Origin: JAICJR01 sp036494715
GTDB taxonomy: Bacteria; Actinomycetota; Thermoleophilia; Solirubrobacterales; Thermoleophilaceae
DNA length: 11,212 nucleotides
Reading direction: 5' to 3'
Assembly: GCA_036494715.1 (NCBI GenBank)
Contig: DASXNY010000129.1
Location: 1-11,212 of the forward strand
Numbering within the stretch: position 1 is the stretch's first letter; every line of letters begins with the position of its first letter. Below are positions 5,805-11,212 of the stretch, piece by piece. The position numbers and the translations under genes were made by a program. Below the pieces are notes generated by a model that was not told where the DNA came from, did no database searches, and saw nothing but the letters and a program-made list of their open reading frames with translations.

Positions 5805-7009
5805 GAGTGCCTGGGCCTCGGGAACGGACGCGTGTTGGCCGAGCCCTGGCGCCGCTGCACGCTGCCGTCGCCAAGCCGGACGACCACGGTGAGCTGGCTG
5901 GGCTTGACGTTGCCCGGATAGATCGCGAGAAACGTGCGTCCAAGCGCTATCGGCAGCGACCGCGGTCCTCCCGGGCCGTCCACGGTCACGCTCTTCACCT
6001 TCTTGCCCGCGCTGCCCCAGACAACGGTGCGCGGGGGGTGCCGGTGCCAGCTGAAGCTCTCAAAGCCGCCGCGGCGCGATTCGCCCGGCTCAAAGTGGCG
6101 TACGGCGAAGAAGTAGTGATCGTCTCCGAACGACCCGCACACCGGCGGTCCGGTGATCAGCGGCTCAACCTGCCGGGCCGACTCGAAGCTCACGCACACG
6201 GGGCCTGGCGGTGCGTTGCCGAGCTGGAAGGCCTGCACCCGCCAGGCGCGGCCGCCGGCGGGATCCGGCGTCACGAACGGGCTGCGGCCGAGGGAATGGT
6301 CCTCGCTGTGTCCGTCGCGGAAGGTGAGGACCACGCGCGCGCCGACGTCCTCCGGATAGCCGCTCACGACTCCCACGAACGCGCCGTCCGGGGACACGGT
6401 TAGACGGCGGTCCGGCCGGTACACCTGCTGGAGGACGACGCTCTTCAGTCCCGGGCCGGCGATGCCGTCGATCACGGTGCGCACCCGGCTGAGCTTGGGC
6501 GAGTAGAAGACGCGCGCGCCGACGAGCGAGGCACGGTCGCGGACCTCCGCGCCGCAACCATCGGCGAACGTCGGCGCGAGCGTCCGGAAGCGGCCGTCGA
6601 GACCGACGATCCCGAAGCGGCCGCCCACGATCTGCCCCGCCGCCGTGCACAGGAGCCCGGTCTCGCTGTGCGCGATGCGGACACCCCAAGGGGCGCCGCC
6701 GGCGGGGTCAGCCGCGCGCACGGGCTCGACGTGAAGCGTGCGCACGAGGGGAGTCATCTGAGGCTGGACGTTCGTCGGCGTCGGACCGGGGATCACGCTG
6801 CCACGGAGCACGAGCAGCGTGGCGGCCGCGGCCCCGCCGCCGAGCAGGACGAACGCGGCGGCGGCCGGCAGCAGCAGGCCCATCCGCAGGCGCGGTCGCC
6901 GCGGCGGGGGAGCCGCCGCGGCCTCCTCGCGGTCGAAGCCGTGAGTCAGCGCGGCCTCCAGCTCCGCGAGGATCGGCAGCTCCTCGAACAGCTCGAGCGT
7001 GTCGATCAC
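5801..7009 (-). CDS. Membrane protein with two extracytoplasmic modules; candidate anti-sigma factor
   Basis: The 402 residues comprise a short acidic N-terminal segment (1-29, MIDTLELFEELPILAELEAAL), a basic PPPRRPRLR stretch, one membrane helix (~43-68) and a ~330-residue exported part. Positive charges before the helix predict N-inside topology. The exported part holds module A (~99-239, opening ADPAGGAPWGVRI, C121/C152) and module B (~248-386, opening PDPAGGRAWRVQA, C272/C291), homologous to those in the following gene. Position directly after an ECF sigma gene with a GTGA overlap, plus a cytoplasmic N-terminal helix, fits an anti-sigma role. However, the cytoplasmic part is only ~42 residues, far below a normal anti-sigma domain, and lacks the zinc-binding HxxxCxxC motif. 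The role is therefore inference. The GTG at 7009 has a weak GGTGGA six bases upstream. Confidence 0.82.
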   Translation of the reverse strand: MIDTLELFEELPILAELEAALTHGFDREEAAAAPPPRRPRLRMGLLLPAAAAFVLLGGGAAAATLLVLRGSVIPGPTPTNVQPQMTPLVRTLHVEPVRAADPAGGAPWGVRIAHSETGLLCTAAGQIVGGRFGIVGLDGRFRTLAPTFADGCGAEVRDRASLVGARVFYSPKLSRVRTVIDGIAGPGLKSVVLQQVYRPDRRLTVSPDGAFVGVVSGYPEDVGARVVLTFRDGHSEDHSLGRSPFVTPDPAGGRAWRVQAFQLGNAPPGPVCVSFESARQVEPLITGPPVCGSFGDDHYFFAVRHFEPGESRRGGFESFSWHRHPPRTVVWGSAGKKVKSVTVDGPGGPRSLPIALGRTFLAIYPGNVKPSQLTVVVRLGDGSVQRRQGSANTRPFPRPRHS

Positions 7010-7566
7010 GGGTCCACCGCCTGGGCACTCTTCGCGTGGCTGCCGTTGGTCTCGGCGCCCGCGCCGGCGAGCGTCCGCAGCGCGCGCGAGACGCGAGCCC
7101 GCGCGCTCTCTTCGCTGATGCCGAGCTTCGCCGCCACCTCGGCGTAGGTGTGCTCCTCGATCACGCGCAGTCGCACGGCTTCGCGCTGGCCACGGGCGAG
7201 CTGCCCTGCGCGGGCCGCGACCACCTGGCGCAGCTCCGCCGCCACCGACAGCTCCTCGATGCGCTCGTACTCCGGGTCGCTGAGCGCGCGCCGCTCCACG
7301 CCGAGGCGGCGCATCGCGCTGCGCTCCACCGCGCCGCGGCGCAGGTAGGCGCTGAGCTGGTGGCGCGCGATGCCGTAGATCCAGCCGACCGCCTCGTCGT
7401 CGCTCCCCCCGCGGAACTGCGCCCTGTCCGTGAAGGCCGCTGCGAAGGTCTCGCCCACGAGGTCCACCGCTACCTCGGGGTCGAACAGCCTGCGTGAGAA
7501 GAACAGCAGCAGTGCCGCTGCCTCGCGGCGATAGAGCCGGCCGATGTCATCGCCACTAAGCGGCAC
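7006..7566 (-). CDS. ECF-type RNA polymerase sigma factor
   Basis: This is a 186-residue sigma-70 family factor. Region 2 spans ~8-80: LYRREAAALLLFFSRRLFDPEVAVDLVGETFAAAF (core RNA polymerase and -10 binding), then VGWIYGIARHQLSAYLRRG. A variable linker (81-112, LGVERRALSDPEYERIEEL) follows. Region 4 spans ~113-167: ELRQVVAARAGQLARGQREAVRLRVIEEHTYAEVAAKLGISEESARARVSRALRTL, with its HTH at YAEVAAKLGISEESARARVSRAL recognising the -35. The length is typical for ECF factors. GTG at 7566 is the only start before an in-frame TGA; its SD (GGACTC) is poor and a hairpin lies just upstream. It heads a three-gene operon with the two modular exported proteins, GTGA- and ATGA-coupled. This suggests the sigma factor is controlled by, or controls, those proteins. 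It lies 67 bases after typA's stop, so readthrough from typA is possible. Confidence 0.92.
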   Translation of the reverse strand: MPLSGDDIGRLYRREAAALLLFFSRRLFDPEVAVDLVGETFAAAFTDRAQFRGGSDDEAVGWIYGIARHQLSAYLRRGAVERSAMRRLGVERRALSDPEYERIEELSVAAELRQVVAARAGQLARGQREAVRLRVIEEHTYAEVAAKLGISEESARARVSRALRTLAGAGAETNGSHAKSAQAVDP

Positions 7567-7576
7567 GAGTCCGTTT

Positions 7577-7604
7577 GCTCATCATCCCTCTAAGGGGGCT
7601 GAGC
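7577..7604 (-). promoter_or_regulatory. Leader hairpin before the operon sigma factor
   Basis: Arms GCTCA (7577-7581) and TGAGC (7600-7604) enclose a second stem CCCT/AGGG (7586-7589, 7593-7596). On the minus strand the structure ends 10 bases before the GTG start. It contains the only purine-rich SD-like run (AGAGGG) and an ATGATG opening a nine-codon frame (MMSKRTRAA, then TAG within the sigma gene). It could act as a translational brake or as a weak typA terminator; there is no U-tract after it. Confidence 0.35.
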
Positions 7605-7633
7605 GCGAAAAATGTGACGAGTGGTGTGGGCCG

Positions 7634-9481
<1,848 letters not shown>

Positions 9482-9488
9482 TAACGGT

Positions 9489-9521
<33 letters not shown>

Positions 9522-10829
9522 TCACAAGGCTTTGCTCAGCGCGCCTGCCAGGTCGCCGCGTTTCCGCACTTTCACCGCTGGTAGTCCGAGCCAGGCGGCT
9601 AGTTCGTGAAGTTCTGCCGCCAGCTCGGCGGCTGTTTCCGGTGGCGCGTGGTCTTCCGTGTGGGCTGCCTGTACTCGGAGGGTTCCTCGCTGGCGGTCTG
9701 CCTTGAGGTCTACACGGGCTACGAGGCGGTCGTTCAGGAGGAAGGGGAGGACGTAGTAGCCGTGGATTCGTTTCGGTGCCGGCACGTAGATCTCGAGCCG
9801 GTAGCGGAAGCCGAAGAGGGCCTCGGTCCGCCAGCGCTCGAACACGAGCGAGTCGAACGGCGAGAGCAGCGCGCGGGCCTGGATGCGCCGCGGCCGGCGG
9901 GCGTCGCGGTGCAGGTAGGCGGGACGCTTCCAGCCCTCGACCGCCACGGGGATCAGCTCGCCGGACGCCACGAGGTCGGCGATCGCCGGGCGCGCCTCCT
10001 GCGGGCGCAGGCGGAAGTAGTCGCGCAGGCACTGCTCGGTGCCGAAGCCGTGTGCGCGAGCGGCGATCCGCATCAGCTCGCGCCGCGCGTCGTCCGGATC
10101 GGGGTCGGGCGCGTTCGCGATCGCGGGCGGCAGCACGCGCTGCGGCAGGTCGTAGCGGCGCTCGAATTGCACGGTCCGCCCCGCCGAGCTGACCTTGCCG
10201 GACCAGAACAGGTACTCGAGCGCGCGCTTGGTGTCGGACCAGTTCCAGCCCCAGCTCTCGCGATCCCGCACCGCGATGTCGTGCCGCAGATCCTCCTCCA
10301 CGCGCGCGGCGGTGAGCGGCCCGCGGCGCGCCACCTCGTCGAGCACCGCGGCCACCACGTCTGGTCGCTCGCGGGCGATGCGCCGCATGCTGCCCCAGGC
10401 GTCGTCGTCGGCGCCCTCCATGCGCCAGCGCAGCAGCCGGTGCGTGGCGGGTGGGATGAACGACGCCTCGTGCGCCCAGTACTCCACGAGCCGCCGCGGC
10501 TTCCGGCTCGAGGCGCGCTCGATCAGCCCGACGTCGTAGTTACCGAGCCGGCTGAAGAGCGGCATCAGGTGGCTGCGCGCCAGCACGTTCACCGAGTCGA
10601 TCTGGATCAGGCCGATGCGCTCGATCGTCGCCTGGAGCTGGCGCATCGTTACGCCGCCGCCGGGCCTGCGGCCGCCGAAGCCCTGCGCCGCGAGCGCGAT
10701 CCGGCGCGCCTGCGCGAGCGTGAGCCGCGCTTCGGGAGCCGCTGGTGTCTGAGCGTTGGCCAAGCCGAGGATGATGCCGGGCCGGCGCGACGGCACGCGC
10801 TCAAGCCATGTCGGAAAGCGGCCGATCAA
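9522..10829 (-). CDS. YcaQ/AlkX-type winged-helix DNA glycosylase
   Basis: This belongs to the HTH_42 (PF06224, COG3214) family, whose members AlkZ and E. coli YcaQ/AlkX are DNA glycosylases that unhook interstrand crosslinks and excise alkylated bases. The family signature is LTLAQARRIALAAQGF (37-52), then TIERIGLIQIDSVNVLARSHLMPLFSRLGNYD (68-99). Q76-I77-D78 there is the catalytic QxD form of the AlkX branch (AlkZ has QxQ). Later hallmarks are WAHEASFIP (118-126), RALEYLFWSGKVSSAGR, LSPFDSLVFERWRTEALFGFRYRLEIYVP and KRIHGYYVLPFLLNDRLVARVDLKADR. TTG at 10829 is the longest start, but it leaves only 7 bases to the divergent gene. GTG 10796 or TTG 10763 are likelier because conservation begins around residue 36. 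None has a good SD. It lies upstream of typA on the same strand. Confidence 0.9.
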   Translation of the reverse strand: MIGRFPTWLERVPSRRPGIILGLANAQTPAAPEARLTLAQARRIALAAQGFGGRRPGGGVTMRQLQATIERIGLIQIDSVNVLARSHLMPLFSRLGNYDVGLIERASSRKPRRLVEYWAHEASFIPPATHRLLRWRMEGADDDAWGSMRRIARERPDVVAAVLDEVARRGPLTAARVEEDLRHDIAVRDRESWGWNWSDTKRALEYLFWSGKVSSAGRTVQFERRYDLPQRVLPPAIANAPDPDPDDARRELMRIAARAHGFGTEQCLRDYFRLRPQEARPAIADLVASGELIPVAVEGWKRPAYLHRDARRPRRIQARALLSPFDSLVFERWRTEALFGFRYRLEIYVPAPKRIHGYYVLPFLLNDRLVARVDLKADRQRGTLRVQAAHTEDHAPPETAAELAAELHELAAWLGLPAVKVRKRGDLAGALSKAL

Positions 10830-10836
10830 TTGGCCG
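10819..10836. promoter_or_regulatory. Palindrome between divergent genes, possible operator
   Basis: CGGCC (10819-10823) and GGCCG (10832-10836) flank an A/T-rich GATCAATT centre with partial symmetry. It touches the start of the small membrane-protein gene and overlaps the longest possible start of the glycosylase-like gene. A regulator could bind here if the latter starts downstream. Weak. Confidence 0.3.
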
Positions 10837-11118
10837 ATGAGCCCCGAGCCGCAGCACGCGAAGGATGCCGCGGAGGCGCGCGACCTCGATCGCGCGTATC
10901 ACCAGCTCAACCAGTACCTGCTCCTCGTGTGGATCCTGATCATCCTGGTGGCCGTGCTGCTGGCGGTGATCGGCGTGTCGGCGATCCTGCCGATCGTGTT
11001 CGTCGTCCTCGGCACGTTGTGGCTGTACCTCTGGCGCCGCTGGGCCAACGGCCAGCGCCGGCAGCGGCTCGCCGCCTATCTGGACCCGGTCACCGGCGAG
11101 CTCAACCGGAACGTCTAG
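10837..11118 (+). CDS. Small two-helix membrane protein, unknown function
   Basis: From ATG 10837 the product is 93 residues. A charged N-terminus (MSPEPQHAKDAAEARDLDRAYHQLNQY, 1-27) is followed by two hydrophobic helices, LLLVWILIILVAVLLAVIGVSA (~28-49) and ILPIVFVVLGTLWLYLW (~50-66), with almost no loop between them. A basic tail follows (RRWANGQRRQRLAAYLDPVTGELNRNV). Both ends are predicted cytoplasmic, a tight helical hairpin. I know no named family. The frame is open back to 10756, but that part lies antisense within the divergent gene and is unlike a protein N-terminus, so I chose the internal ATG. No clear SD precedes it. Its stop overlaps the stop of the convergent gene at the window's edge through CTAG. 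Confidence 0.72.
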   Translation: MSPEPQHAKDAAEARDLDRAYHQLNQYLLLVWILIILVAVLLAVIGVSAILPIVFVVLGTLWLYLWRRWANGQRRQRLAAYLDPVTGELNRNV

Positions 11119-11212
11119 ACGCGCCTGTAGATCAGCTCGAAGTCGAGCTCCCAGGTCGAGCCGCCGTCGTCTGACTTCTCCCAGGCGCCGCGGATCGTCT
11201 CGCCGCCGTCCT
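11115..11212 (-). CDS. C-terminal fragment of an unidentified protein
   Basis: Reading from the right edge on the minus strand, an open frame runs to TAG (11117-11115). The last ~32 residues are visible, ending GAWEKSDDGGSTWELDFELIYRRV. The 'W-E-x-S-x-D-G-G-x-x-W-x-x-D-F' ending recalls small ligand-binding or lipocalin/SnoaL-like proteins (DUF1579-like), where the final beta strands end in Y-x-R. That assignment is a guess from too little sequence. Codon use is as in the neighbours, and the frame is supported by the exact CTAG stop overlap with the small membrane-protein gene. Confidence 0.6.
   Translation of the reverse strand, partial: DGGETIRGAWEKSDDGGSTWELDFELIYRRV

Noticed and set aside
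4530..5921. 463-codon plus-strand open frame opposite the exported proteins
   Set aside because: Arg/Ala/Val/His-rich shadow; the opposite strand has a signal peptide, repeats and coupled starts.
5801..7009. Classical zinc-binding anti-sigma factor
   Set aside because: No HxxxCxxC motif; all four cysteines lie beyond the membrane helix.
10756..10836. N-terminal extension of the small membrane protein
   Set aside because: The extra 27 residues are antisense to the divergent gene and look non-native; ATG 10837 fits better.
9606..11174. 522-codon plus-strand open frame antisense to the glycosylase-like gene and continuing past it
   Set aside because: Compositionally biased, no motifs, and it crosses the small membrane-protein gene in another frame.

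Overview
The window comes from a high-GC genome (roughly 70% by eye), with strong G/C third-position bias and frequent GTG/TTG starts. It is most likely an actinobacterium of the Thermoleophilia (Solirubrobacterales/Gaiellales type). The case rests on family style: a secreted Ig-like repeat protein with a basic, Cys-containing C-terminal domain, a winged-helix protein with the 'HPLR..IL...VSYH...PRRGAVEH.YR' pattern, and ECF sigma factors without zinc-binding anti-sigma partners. This is inference; no rRNA or other marker gene is present.

Layout, left to right. (1) 1-621 (+) is the C-terminal end of a secreted Ig-like repeat protein. (2) 618-1699 (-) is a two-gene unit, an ECF sigma factor followed by a winged-helix regulator, joined by a TTGA stop/start overlap. 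The sigma gene's 5' end looks frame-disrupted. (3) 1835-2662 (+) is a class I SAM methyltransferase, divergent from the sigma gene. (4) 2753-3784 (+) is a 'beta family' (PF14350-type) protein, a family often found near defence genes. A 15-bp inverted repeat separates it from the methyltransferase. (5) 3781-4404 (-) is a cytidylate-kinase-like protein. (6) 4509-7566 (-) is a three-gene operon: an ECF sigma factor, then two membrane-anchored exported proteins, with four-base overlaps at both joints. (7) 7634-9481 (-) is the translational GTPase TypA/BipA. (8) 9522-10829 (-) is a YcaQ/AlkX-type winged-helix DNA glycosylase. A heptanucleotide repeat fills the 40-bp gap between it and typA. (9) 10837-11118 (+) is a two-helix membrane protein, and 11115-11212 (-) is the C-terminus of an unidentified protein.

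The most interesting unit is the operon at 4509-7566. The two exported proteins together carry four diverged copies of one ~140-170-residue module. Each copy opens with a DPxGG.PW-like motif and contains exactly two cysteines. I do not recognise the module. Its place after an ECF sigma factor suggests an envelope-sensing or non-canonical anti-sigma system.

A second unusual feature is architectural. All three convergent gene pairs overlap by exactly four bases, with one CTAG supplying the TAG stop on both strands, although CTAG is otherwise scarce here (eight in the window by hand count).
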